From JAAFJT01 sp043744275 (GTDB lineage: Bacteria > Bacteroidota > Bacteroidia > Chitinophagales > Saprospiraceae), in NCBI GenBank assembly GCA_043744275.1, contig JAYTUY010000263.1, forward strand, positions 1 to 12,670: a stretch of 12,670 nucleotides of DNA, written 5' to 3'. A program made the position numbers and the translations under genes. The notes under the pieces are model-generated. The model was not told where the DNA came from. It saw only the letters and a list, made by a program, of their open reading frames with translations, and made no database searches. This document shows positions 1-5,945 of the stretch, in pieces; position 1 is the stretch's first letter; each line of letters opens with the position of its first letter.

Positions 1-69
1 TTCGGTTTGGGCGTAGGTGGTGGTGGCTATCGTGAGCATTATCAAGGCGGTGGTTAGGTATTTTTTCAT
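1..69 (-). CDS. N-terminus of a secreted protein (partial, runs off the window)
   Basis: Reading the minus strand from an ATG at 69-67 gives 23 uninterrupted codons to the window edge. The peptide begins MKKYLTT, continues with a hydrophobic stretch (ALIMLTIA) and ends TTTYAQTE. This is a classic short Sec signal peptide with a likely signal peptidase I cut after Y-A and a Gln at +1, which is common in Bacteroidota. The upstream sequence is a run of A and T with no Shine-Dalgarno, as usual in this phylum. The mature protein lies outside the window, so nothing can be said of its function. It is exported to the periplasm or beyond. The start is well supported by the signal-peptide shape, but the gene is short here and its reality depends on sequence not shown. 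Confidence 0.6.
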   Translation of the reverse strand, partial: MKKYLTTALIMLTIATTTYAQTE

Positions 70-98
70 GCTTTTTTATTTTTTTAGTGATTTTTACT

Positions 99-191
99 GT
101 CATGCTTCCAGCTTGATGAAGCCAAAGGCATCAAGGGGGTGGTTTTTTGCCCCTCAGTCATGCTTTCAGCTTGATGAAGCCAAAGGCATCA
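99..191. repeat. Tandem duplication, 58-bp period, with hairpin core
   Basis: Bases 99-133 and 157-191 are the same 35-bp sequence with one mismatch. Each copy holds a palindromic core, GAAGCCAAAGGC flanked by TGAT and ATCA. Read on the minus strand, each copy encodes an identical short C-terminal tail, DAFGFIKL(K/E)A followed by TGA. This suggests that the 3' end of a former gene was duplicated. The spacer between the copies (134-156) contains a degenerate, 4-G version of the ACTGAGGGGG word (150-158, reverse strand). Confidence 0.75.
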
Positions 192-240
192 TATTTTTAT
201 ATACTTTCAAGTTTAGAATTATAAGTTTCGTTGGCAGAAT

Positions 241-277
241 GTGCAAGTGACCGCTCCGCTAAACACTTGCACGAACT
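241..277 (+). repeat. Hairpin repeat, left copy
   Basis: The arms GTGCAAGTG (241-249) and CACTTGCAC (264-272) are perfect complements around the loop ACCGCTCCGCTAAA, followed by GAACT. The reverse complement of this 37-bp block recurs at 1184-1220 with three differences. A shorter copy in the same orientation lies at 1328-1353. Confidence 0.85.
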
Positions 278-356
278 CCAGCTTTTATTTAATATTGGCA
301 TGCCGAAGACTTGGGCAGAACGGTTTGAAACAACTAAGAAAAAGGCATCTAAGAAG

Positions 357-1022
357 TTAATATTCTAAAATTAAAAAATTTCCGTCGTCTTTTATCATAG
401 TATTATATGGTTTTATACTTTCTATTACTTCGAAAAGACCTTTTTCATTGACTTTATATTTCCTTTTTTCTAGTGTTGCGAGTATTTCGTTATCATTGTT
501 TATTTTACTTAATAAATTGGCATTAATTTGTAAAATTATTCTATTAGAAAAAATTGAATAGTTAAATCCAAAATCACTATCTTCTTTCCCTAAAAATAAA
601 GTATCATTCAAAATACCTTTTTTATTAAAAGATAGAAGATATATTTCATATATAAGTCCAGCGTTTTTTGAAGACTTACTCACCAAAATAAAATCAAAAT
701 CTTCAATTTGAGAAAATTTAAATTTCCCAAGTAAGGCATAATTAGCATCACTTTTTGGAGATTTTACTTTAAATATAGTGTTTTCTATAAAGTCAATATC
801 ACTTTTATTTAAATAGTAAGGTTTATAATCACTTATCTGATTATAAGTAGAAGGTAGCTCTATTATTCTTGCTTTTGCAATTAGTGGATTAATAATCTCT
901 AATTTTTTTTCTTCAACTTGGTCATTATTTACAGAAGTTGTCGGATTTTTAATTTTTTGATTATTCATTTCGCAAGAATAGATGATAGATACTGAATAGA
1001 GTATAATAATTAATTTATTCAT
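357..1022 (-). CDS. Small predicted lipoprotein of unknown function
   Basis: This is a 221-residue protein that I do not recognise. It starts MNKLIIILYSVS and has a lipobox (IIYSC), so Cys17 should be lipidated and the protein anchored in a membrane, probably the outer one. The mature part is Lys-, Asn- and Ile-rich and has no transmembrane segment, Cys pair or catalytic motif that I can see. I chose the ATG at 1022: the frame extends upstream only to a TTG at 1040, and the ATG gives a normal lipoprotein signal. Its start lies 10 bases after the stop of an upstream reading frame (1033-1158), so the two were probably in one transcript. The gene is markedly more AT-rich than the housekeeping genes to its right, and mirrored repeats lie on both sides, which fits an acquired gene. 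An immunity-protein role for a lost upstream toxin is possible but is only an inference. Confidence 0.75.
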   Translation of the reverse strand: MNKLIIILYSVSIIYSCEMNNQKIKNPTTSVNNDQVEEKKLEIINPLIAKARIIELPSTYNQISDYKPYYLNKSDIDFIENTIFKVKSPKSDANYALLGKFKFSQIEDFDFILVSKSSKNAGLIYEIYLLSFNKKGILNDTLFLGKEDSDFGFNYSIFSNRIILQINANLLSKINNDNEILATLEKRKYKVNEKGLFEVIESIKPYNTMIKDDGNFLILEY

Positions 1023-1032
1023 TTTTATTTTT

Positions 1033-1158
1033 TTATTCAACTGATCTTATTTGTGTAACCTTAAAATTTTGTTTACCTCCCCAATTTAACTTGCCAGACA
1101 AAACATTGTTATTTTCAGTAAGTACATTGCTTTTGCTTACCCCCCTTTGCCGTTCTTC
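1033..1158 (-). pseudogene. C-terminal tip of a lost upstream gene
   Basis: On the minus strand, 41 sense codons lead into a TAA at 1035-1033, ten bases before the lipoprotein start. There is no ATG, and an in-frame TAG lies just upstream (1161-1159). The composition of the last 35 residues looks coding (VSKSNVLTENN, then LSGKLNWGGKQNF and KVTQIRSVE). The coding-like part ends at about 1140-1150, exactly where the inner mirrored repeat begins. This is best read as the 3' end of a gene whose body was lost when the repeats moved or recombined. I cannot assign a family. Confidence 0.45.
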
Positions 1159-1183
1159 CTAAGTCTTCTTAAAAAAAAACACA

Positions 1184-1220
1184 AGTTCGTGCAAGTCTTT
1201 AGCGAAGCGGTGACTTGCAC
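1184..1220 (-). repeat. Hairpin repeat, right (inverted) copy
   Basis: The arms GTGCAAGTC (1189-1197) and GACTTGCAC (1212-1220) enclose TTTAGCGAAGCGGT, the reverse complement of the left loop with one change. Relative to the left copy, one base pair in the stem is swapped on both sides, so the fold is kept. Confidence 0.85.
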
Positions 1221-1266
1221 ACTATAACCACTCTTTTCATTCTTTCATTCTCTTCAATGTACTGGC

Positions 1267-1278
1267 ACCCCCTCAGTA
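1267..1278 (-). repeat. ACTGAGGGGG word, intergenic
   Basis: The minus strand reads TACTGAGGGGGT. This intergenic copy lies between the hairpin repeats at 1184-1220 and 1328-1353. A near match with only four Gs (AACTGAGGGG) lies at 1408-1417. Confidence 0.85.
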
Positions 1279-1327
1279 GTTTATACCTTTTGCTACTCAC
1301 TTTTGTACAGCTTTGGAAGTTCTGTTC

Positions 1328-1353
1328 CAAGTCACCGCTCCGCTAAAGACTTG
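1328..1353 (+). repeat. Hairpin repeat, third copy
   Basis: CAAGTC (1328-1333) and GACTTG (1348-1353) flank ACCGCTCCGCTAAA, the same loop as at 241-277 and in the same orientation. TTGAAACAACTA, which overlaps its right edge (1351-1362), also occurs at 327-338, so more than the hairpin is shared between the two sites. Confidence 0.8.
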
Positions 1354-1590
1354 AAACAACTACGCAGGAGTTCTGAACACTTAAAACAACTGGTTGACAC
1401 ATAAATTAACTGAGGGGTGTTCAATTTTTTAATTTTTAAAAATTCAATATTATACCTTCTATTTGTTATACATTTATAAACTCGACTAATAAGAAGCATT
1501 TTTCGGTTAAAATAATCAGTTTTAAAAATTCTATCTAAAATCTCTCTAACTTGCAGCCAAATTTATAGGCATTTTCCTTTATAAAATAGT
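1354..1590. other. Intergenic region upstream of the prenyl synthase gene
   Basis: This stretch holds no gene that I can support. It contains the degenerate 4-G copy of the repeat word at 1408-1417 and is otherwise strongly AT-rich. The promoter of the gene starting at 1591 should lie here, but I find no clean TAnnTTTG box. Confidence 0.5.
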
Positions 1591-2589
1591 ATGAAAACCA
1601 GTGTCTCTTATCCAAAAACAATGAAGTTAGACGATATAAAAAAGCCAATTGATGCGGAGTTAGACGAATTTGAGAAACACTTTCGGGAATCTATGCGCAG
1701 CCATGTAGCCCTGCTCGATAAAATCATGTATTATATTGTGCAGCGAAAAGGTAAGCAAGTGCGCCCGATGTTCGTTTTTTTGAGTGCTAAATTGTGTGGC
1801 GAGATTAACCCTGCCAGTTTTGTCGCCGCTTCCCTCGTCGAATTATTGCATACTGCCTCGCTCGTGCATGACGATGTGGTGGATGATAGCTACGAAAGGC
1901 GCGGTTTTTTTAGCGTCAATGCTTTGTGGAAAAATAAAATTGCGGTGCTCGTCGGCGATTATCTGCTCACTCAAGGGCTGCAATTAGCCCTTAAAAATGG
2001 GGCATTTAAGATTCTCGAAATCGTATCGAATGCCTTCAAAGAAATCAGCGAGGGCGAACTCCTTCAAATAGAAAAAGCCCGCCGTTTGGACATCAAGGAA
2101 GCCATTTATTACGATATTATTCGTCAAAAAACGGCTTCGCTCATTGCAGCAGCCTGTGCCGTCGGTGCCTCTTCTACGACAAAAGATGAAGAAATCGTAG
2201 AGAAAATGCGCCTTTTTGGAGAAAAAATAGGCATCGCCTTTCAAATTAAAGATGATTTGTTTGATTTCGGTACTGATGATGTGGGCAAACCTTTGGGCAT
2301 TGATATAAAAGAAAAGAAAATGACATTGCCCCTTATTTATGCCCTCAATAATGCTTCAAAAGCAGACCGCAGCCGCATCATCAACAATGTGAAACGCTAC
2401 AACGAAGTGCCTGAAAAAGTAGCCGAAGTGATTGATTTTGTCCGTGAAAGTGGTGGATTAAAATACGCCGAAGAAGTGATGATGGCATATCGGCAAGAAG
2501 CCTTCGATATACTGAGGGGGTTCCCCGAATCAGAAGTCAGAACATCCTTAGAGCAATTGGTTTATTTTGTGACGGAAAGGAAAAAATAA
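1591..2589 (+). CDS. ispB: Long-chain trans-polyprenyl diphosphate synthase
   Basis: This 332-residue protein condenses isopentenyl diphosphate onto an allylic primer to build the side chain of menaquinone. It is a cytosolic all-alpha enzyme. The family landmarks are in order: GKQVRP (54-59); the first Asp-rich motif HDDVVDD (93-99), which binds Mg-diphosphate; RQK(T) near 178-181; and the second Asp-rich motif QIKDDLFD (218-225), followed by GKPLGIDIKEKKMTLP. The residues just before the first Asp motif are small (A89, S90) rather than aromatic, and family knowledge links this to long products (heptaprenyl to octaprenyl or longer). The symbol ispB is by analogy, and the exact chain length is not readable. 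One copy of the TACTGAGGGGG word falls near the C-terminus (2509-2521) and is read as I-L-R-G-F (307-311), a frame different from the one used in ligA. The start ATG lies in an A/T-rich context with no Shine-Dalgarno. Confidence 0.93.
   Translation: MKTSVSYPKTMKLDDIKKPIDAELDEFEKHFRESMRSHVALLDKIMYYIVQRKGKQVRPMFVFLSAKLCGEINPASFVAASLVELLHTASLVHDDVVDDSYERRGFFSVNALWKNKIAVLVGDYLLTQGLQLALKNGAFKILEIVSNAFKEISEGELLQIEKARRLDIKEAIYYDIIRQKTASLIAAACAVGASSTTKDEEIVEKMRLFGEKIGIAFQIKDDLFDFGTDDVGKPLGIDIKEKKMTLPLIYALNNASKADRSRIINNVKRYNEVPEKVAEVIDFVRESGGLKYAEEVMMAYRQEAFDILRGFPESEVRTSLEQLVYFVTERKK
2509..2521 (+). repeat. ACTGAGGGGG word inside the prenyl synthase gene
   Basis: ATACTGAGGGGGT, read in frame as I-L-R-G with the final T opening the Phe codon. 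It lies in the C-terminal helical part of the protein. Confidence 0.9.
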
Positions 2590-2685
2590 TACTTTTAAAA
2601 CATTTTATTTGAAAAACAAAAGTATCACCTATTTGTTTATAAAGTTGTTTTTTCAGTAATAAATAAACTTGTTGGATGTATGTGA

Positions 2686-2793
2686 GATGGGAACATGGAT
2701 GACACGGATGAAGCTGATTTTCACAAATTTTATCCTTTTAATTCTAAATAATCCGCGATAATCCGCTCAGTCCTCGTCATCCGCGTTCCCATC
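2686..2793. repeat. Imperfect inverted repeat, REP-like palindromic element
   Basis: The left arm starts GATGGGAACATGGATGAC (2686-2703) and the right arm is its complement with few mismatches, ending GTCATCCGCGTTCCCATC (2776-2793). Similarity continues inward (CGGATGAAGCTGATT against AATCCGCTCAGTCCTC). The 298-bp gap between the prenyl synthase gene and tadA is largely filled by this element. It has no coding capacity and resembles small dispersed palindromes of bacterial genomes. Confidence 0.75.
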
Positions 2794-2850
2794 ACAACAA
2801 GTCTGATAATTAATGAATTATTCCTAAAAGTATTCCTAAGAAAAAAATTC

Positions 2851-2884
2851 ATCATTTATCATTTATCATTTATCATTTATCATT
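2851..2884 (+). repeat. 7-bp tandem repeat (ATCATTT) directly before tadA
   Basis: There are four perfect copies of ATCATTT followed by a partial fifth. The repeat ends three bases before the tadA ATG. Its length could vary by slipped-strand mispairing, which would change the 5' leader or promoter spacing but not the reading frame. Confidence 0.85.
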
Positions 2885-2887
2885 CCT

Positions 2888-3331
2888 ATGCAATCCTCCT
2901 TATCAGATGATTTTTTTATGAAACAAGCCCTCGCGGAAGCGCACAAGGCTTATGAAGAAGGCGAAATACCGGTCGGTGCAGTCGTTGTATGCGACAATCG
3001 CGTTATCGCCCGAGCGCACAATCAGACAGAACGGCTCAACGATGTGACCGCTCATGCTGAAATCGTGGCACTCACCGCCGCTGCCGATTATCTGGGCAGT
3101 AAATACCTTGATGAATGTACTTTATATGTGACGCTTGAGCCTTGTGTCATGTGTGCGGGTGCGTTGGCTTGGGCACAATTGGGGAGATTGGTATATGCCG
3201 CCAGTGATGATAAACGAGGATTTATGCGGTTCGGAAAAGAACTTTTACACCCTAAAACCAAACTCGAATTGGGCATCATGCAAGATGATTGCGGCGATTT
3301 GATTAAAAGTTTTTTTAAAGAAAAAAGGTAA
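2888..3331 (+). CDS. tadA: tRNA-specific adenosine-34 deaminase
   Basis: This 147-residue protein is of normal length for the family. It converts A34 to inosine in the anticodon of tRNA-Arg(ACG), a cytosolic Zn-dependent deamination. The deaminase signature is intact: HAE at 56-58 (zinc-binding His and catalytic Glu) and PCVMC at 85-89 (two zinc-binding Cys). Upstream comes the typical GEIPVGAVVV segment (25-34), and N45 lies in ARAHNQTE. The C-terminus, from KTKLELGIM on, fits TadA rather than a cytidine or guanine deaminase. The start at 2888 follows immediately on the ATCATTT repeat. An internal Met at residue 11 is a possible alternative and would move the repeat 30 bases away from the start. 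No repeat word occurs in this gene. Confidence 0.93.
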   Translation: MQSSLSDDFFMKQALAEAHKAYEEGEIPVGAVVVCDNRVIARAHNQTERLNDVTAHAEIVALTAAADYLGSKYLDECTLYVTLEPCVMCAGALAWAQLGRLVYAASDDKRGFMRFGKELLHPKTKLELGIMQDDCGDLIKSFFKEKR

Positions 3332-3359
3332 CTGTATTTTTATAAATTATTGATTATCA

Positions 3360-3392
3360 AACATTTGGAAAGTTAAAAACTTTCCAAATGTT
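3360..3392. terminator. Perfect 15-bp hairpin between tadA and ligA
   Basis: AACATTTGGAAAGTT (3360-3374) pairs perfectly with AACTTTCCAAATGTT (3378-3392) across a 3-base AAA loop. It lies 28 bases past the tadA stop and 18 before the ligA start. It lacks a clear T-run on either side, so it may be a weak terminator, an mRNA-stability hairpin or a dispersed palindrome. The word TTTGGAAAGTTTAA also occurs near 9520. Confidence 0.6.
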
Positions 3393-3410
3393 GTAAAATA
3401 ATTCAACACC

Positions 3411-5582
3411 ATGTACTCTAAAGAAGAACAACGCTACTTACACGACCGCTCTAAACAGCTTTTGACTGAAAATACTGAGGGGGTCGAAGCTTTGAAAGCC
3501 GCTGCCACTGTTGCCGATTTGCAAGCCGTTCTCCGCTTCAATGAGTGGCGATATTATGTCATGGACGACCCTCAAATTTCGGATTTTGAGTATGATATGC
3601 TCTATAAAAAACTCGAACATTTGGAGGATTTATACCCCAATCTCATCACGCCCGATTCGCCCACGATGCGCGTGGGTAGCGATATAGCTGAAAATGTGAA
3701 GACTGTGCCGCATCTCACGCCTATGCTCTCGCTTGAAAACTCCTATAATGCGGAGGATTTGAATGATTTTGATGAGCAAGTGAAAAAATTAGCAGATATG
3801 CCCATTGAGGCCGATGTGGAATATTGCGTTGAACCTAAATTCGATGGTGGCACGATTGCTTTGGTGTATGAAAATGATGTTTTGGTACAAGCTTCAACGC
3901 GTGGGAATGGTGTCATCGGTGAAGAAATGACGCATAATGCGAAGGTTATGCGCTCCATTCCGCTGCGAGCAGCCTTTTCAAAAAAGAACATTAAGAAGGT
4001 AGAACTGAGGGGGGAAGCCTTGATTCGCAAGGATATTTTTGAAAAAATCAATCAACAACGCGAAGAAGAAGGCTTGACACTCTTCGCTAATCCACGCAAT
4101 GCCGCCACAGGTGGTTTGAGAACAAAGGATGCTAAAGATACGAAGGCGCGCGGCATCGAAGCCTTCGTTTATCAGCTCGGATATGCTGAAAATACTGAGG
4201 GGGTGCAGATTGTCCGCAATTTTCACTCGCACCATGAAAGCATTGAATATTTAGGAACGTTGGGTTTTAAAGTGCCTAAAACAGGGCATGAAACGAAAGT
4301 CTGTAAAAATATAGCCGAAGTCATCGCTTTTTGTAATGAATGGCAAGAGAAACGAGATAGTTATGAATATGAAATAGATGGCATCGTCGTAAAAGTGAAT
4401 AGTTTGGATATTCAATCTCAATGCGGTTATACCTCTCATCATCCGCGTTGGGCGGTCGCTTTTAAATTTAAAGCCAAACAAGCTACCTCAAAATTGCTCG
4501 GTGTTGAATTTCAAGTGGGTAAAACGGGGGCGATTACACCTGTTGCCAAATTACAACCTATTCAGTTGGCAGGCGTGACGGTTTCAAGCGTTTCCATGCA
4601 CAATGAAGATTTTATTAATACAAAAGATATTCGCATCGGCGACACTGTCTTAGTAGAACGGGCGGGCGATGTGATTCCTTACATCGTCAAATCGATGGCA
4701 GAATTGAGAGACGGCTCTGAAAAGCCTATTAAGTATCCTGAATTATGCCCTTTCGATACCACTCATTCGGTGCGGCTTGTGCGAGAGGAAGGCGAAGCAG
4801 CTTGGCGTTGCCCGACCTGTACATGCGGGCGACAGGATTATCAGAAATTCGTTTTTCATACCTCCAAAGATGCGATGGATATTGAGGGTTTGAGCAAGGC
4901 GACGATTGAGCGATTTGTACAATTGGGTTGGATTAAAAGTATTGCCGATTTATATCGCTTGGATTATGAAGCAGTTTCAAAATTGGAAGGTTTTGGTAAA
5001 AAATCAGCTGATAACCTTGAAAAAGCTATTGAAAAAGCCAAAAAGAACCCTATTCAACGGCTTTTGCACAGCCTCAGCATTCATCATTTGGGAAAAAAAG
5101 CGGCTAAATTGATTGCTGCTGAGTTAGAAAATGTCTTGGATTTGAAGGATTGGGATTTAGCAAAATTTACTTCTATCAAGGAAATAGGTCCTATCGTGGC
5201 GCAGAAAGTGATGGAGTTTTTTAAAAATGAAAACAATATTGCCTTGCTTCAAGACATGGAATCTCTTGGCGTGAACATGATTCCGACGGATGAAGACCGC
5301 AAACCACCCGTCAATACTGAGGGGGTGTTCGCTGGCAAATCTATTTTATTCACAGGCTCGCTCATGCAATATACAAGGGATTCGGCAGAGAAAGCAGCAG
5401 CGGCGGCGGGTGCTACTATTGCTTCGAGTGTTTCAAAAAATCTGAATGTTTTAGTCGTTGGCGAAAAAGCAGGATCAAAACTGAAAAAAGCACAAGATTT
5501 GAAAACAGTAGAAATTATGACTGAGGAGGAATTTATGAAGTTGATTAGTAATGCCAATAATGGGTTGAAAATCACGGAGTGA
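3411..5582 (+). CDS. ligA: NAD+-dependent DNA ligase
   Basis: This 723-residue protein is slightly longer than the usual 660-700. It seals nicks in replication and repair using NAD+. Domains in order: the Ia region that binds NMN (about 35-80, with YYVMDDPQISDFEYD); the adenylation domain with nucleophile Lys143 in EPKFDG, then TRGNG (163-167), ELRGEA (198-203) and DGIVVK (323-328); the OB fold with TGAITPVA (372-379); a zinc finger (446-472); helix-hairpin-helix repeats (about 485-620); and a C-terminal BRCT domain (about 638-715). The zinc finger is unusual: C446-P-F-D449 has Asp where the second Cys normally lies, while C467 and C472 are present and C470 is extra. The peptide NTEGV occurs three times (21-25, 261-265, 635-639), each encoded by AATACTGAGGGGGTN. 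All three fall outside the catalytic motifs: the N-terminal extension, a variable loop of the adenylation domain, and the linker before BRCT. A fourth copy of the word underlies ELRGEA. Confidence 0.96.
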   Translation: MYSKEEQRYLHDRSKQLLTENTEGVEALKAAATVADLQAVLRFNEWRYYVMDDPQISDFEYDMLYKKLEHLEDLYPNLITPDSPTMRVGSDIAENVKTVPHLTPMLSLENSYNAEDLNDFDEQVKKLADMPIEADVEYCVEPKFDGGTIALVYENDVLVQASTRGNGVIGEEMTHNAKVMRSIPLRAAFSKKNIKKVELRGEALIRKDIFEKINQQREEEGLTLFANPRNAATGGLRTKDAKDTKARGIEAFVYQLGYAENTEGVQIVRNFHSHHESIEYLGTLGFKVPKTGHETKVCKNIAEVIAFCNEWQEKRDSYEYEIDGIVVKVNSLDIQSQCGYTSHHPRWAVAFKFKAKQATSKLLGVEFQVGKTGAITPVAKLQPIQLAGVTVSSVSMHNEDFINTKDIRIGDTVLVERAGDVIPYIVKSMAELRDGSEKPIKYPELCPFDTTHSVRLVREEGEAAWRCPTCTCGRQDYQKFVFHTSKDAMDIEGLSKATIERFVQLGWIKSIADLYRLDYEAVSKLEGFGKKSADNLEKAIEKAKKNPIQRLLHSLSIHHLGKKAAKLIAAELENVLDLKDWDLAKFTSIKEIGPIVAQKVMEFFKNENNIALLQDMESLGVNMIPTDEDRKPPVNTEGVFAGKSILFTGSLMQYTRDSAEKAAAAAGATIASSVSKNLNVLVVGEKAGSKLKKAQDLKTVEIMTEEEFMKLISNANNGLKITE
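3472..3484 (+). repeat. ACTGAGGGGG word in ligA, copy 1
   Basis: ATACTGAGGGGGT, read in frame as N-T-E-G-V (residues 21-25) in the N-terminal extension of LigA. Confidence 0.9.
4003..4014 (+). repeat. ACTGAGGGGG word in ligA, copy 2 (six-G variant)
   Basis: AACTGAGGGGGG, read as E-L-R-G-E, which is the conserved ELRGE motif of the ligase. This copy may be a chance product of codon choice (CTG AGG GGG) rather than an inserted word. Confidence 0.6.
4192..4204 (+). repeat. ACTGAGGGGG word in ligA, copy 3
   Basis: ATACTGAGGGGGT, read as N-T-E-G-V (residues 261-265). It shares the preceding bases GAAA with copy 1, so GAAAATACTGAGGGGGT is identical at both sites. Confidence 0.9.
5314..5326 (+). 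repeat. ACTGAGGGGG word in ligA, copy 4
   Basis: ATACTGAGGGGGT, read as N-T-E-G-V (residues 635-639) in the linker just before the BRCT domain. Confidence 0.9.
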
Positions 5583-5596
5583 TTGAATATGAATAA

Positions 5597-5774
5597 CCCC
5601 TGATGAAATCAGGGGATAAGGTTATAAAGAATGGCAATAACTGCGGAGCAGTTGAATGTGAAAAAGTCAGTAATTTGAAATATTTTACATTTAACTGCTC
5701 CGCAGTTAAGCAACCAACTCATTTTAACCCACCGATTTCATCGGTGGTTATTCACATTCAATCGCTCCGCGATT
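5597..5774. repeat. Cluster of nested palindromes after ligA
   Basis: Bases 5583-5945 hold no gene that I can support. Four tight hairpins fill the first half: CCCCTGAT-GAA-ATCAGGGG (5597-5615); AACTGC-GGA-GCAGTT (5639-5653); its reverse form AACTGC-TCC-GCAGTT (5693-5707); CACCGAT-TTC-ATCGGTG (5730-5746). A fifth, AATCGC-TCC-GCGATT, is at 5760-5774. The second and third also pair with each other over 21 bases with one mismatch (5639-5659 with 5687-5707). Bases 5653-5662 pair with 5751-5760. Two centre types recur, GATGAAATC and GCGGAGC, with different but self-complementary stems. The first hairpin may act as the ligA terminator, though it has no T-run. Confidence 0.8.
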
Positions 5775-5945
5775 ATTTTAACCCATCATTCGCATTAGTA
5801 GTTAAATATTCTTAAATAAAAAAACAAAACATATCAGCCCTGTTACTCGTAAAACAAAGTTTAAACATTTAAAATACCGCTATAAGTCAGAGAGAACAAA
5901 GGCATCAGCCTATATTTTGAACGGAAGGTATAAACTGGAAAATTT

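Larger units (their letters stand above)
241..1220. mobile_element. Possible cassette bounded by mirrored repeats around the lipoprotein gene
   Basis: Two different repeat blocks occur in mirror order on either side of the lipoprotein gene. The outer block is the hairpin at 241-277 and, inverted, at 1184-1220. The inner block is 303-323 and, inverted, at 1150-1170 (17 of 21 bases agree). The unit holds a complete small gene (357-1022) plus the 3' tip of a gene directly upstream of it (1033-1158). No transposase or integrase is present, and I did not identify target-site duplications. It could be a non-autonomous or cassette-like unit, or simply a repeat-mediated rearrangement. Confidence 0.35.

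Noticed and set aside
99..191. CRISPR-like repeats
   Set aside because: There are only two copies, and no array, leader or cas genes.
17..250. Plus-strand 77-codon open frame
   Set aside because: It runs antisense over a clear signal-peptide start and through the tandem duplication, and its sequence has no coding character.
1022..1040. TTG start for the lipoprotein at 1040
   Set aside because: The ATG at 1022 gives a normal lipoprotein signal, and the TTG overlaps the stop of the upstream remnant.
4003..4014. Treating the ELRGEA copy in ligA as an inserted word
   Set aside because: ELRGE is conserved in DNA ligases, so this copy needs no insertion; it was counted as a sequence match only.
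5519..5533. ACTGAGGAGG in ligA, and ACTGAGGAG near 12313
   Set aside because: These are one-base departures from the word (A for G), and the ligA one encodes an ordinary acidic T-E-E-E stretch in the BRCT domain; I did not count them.
5603..5815. Plus-strand 70-codon open frame after ligA
   Set aside because: It is made almost entirely of the nested palindromes, with no recognisable protein features.
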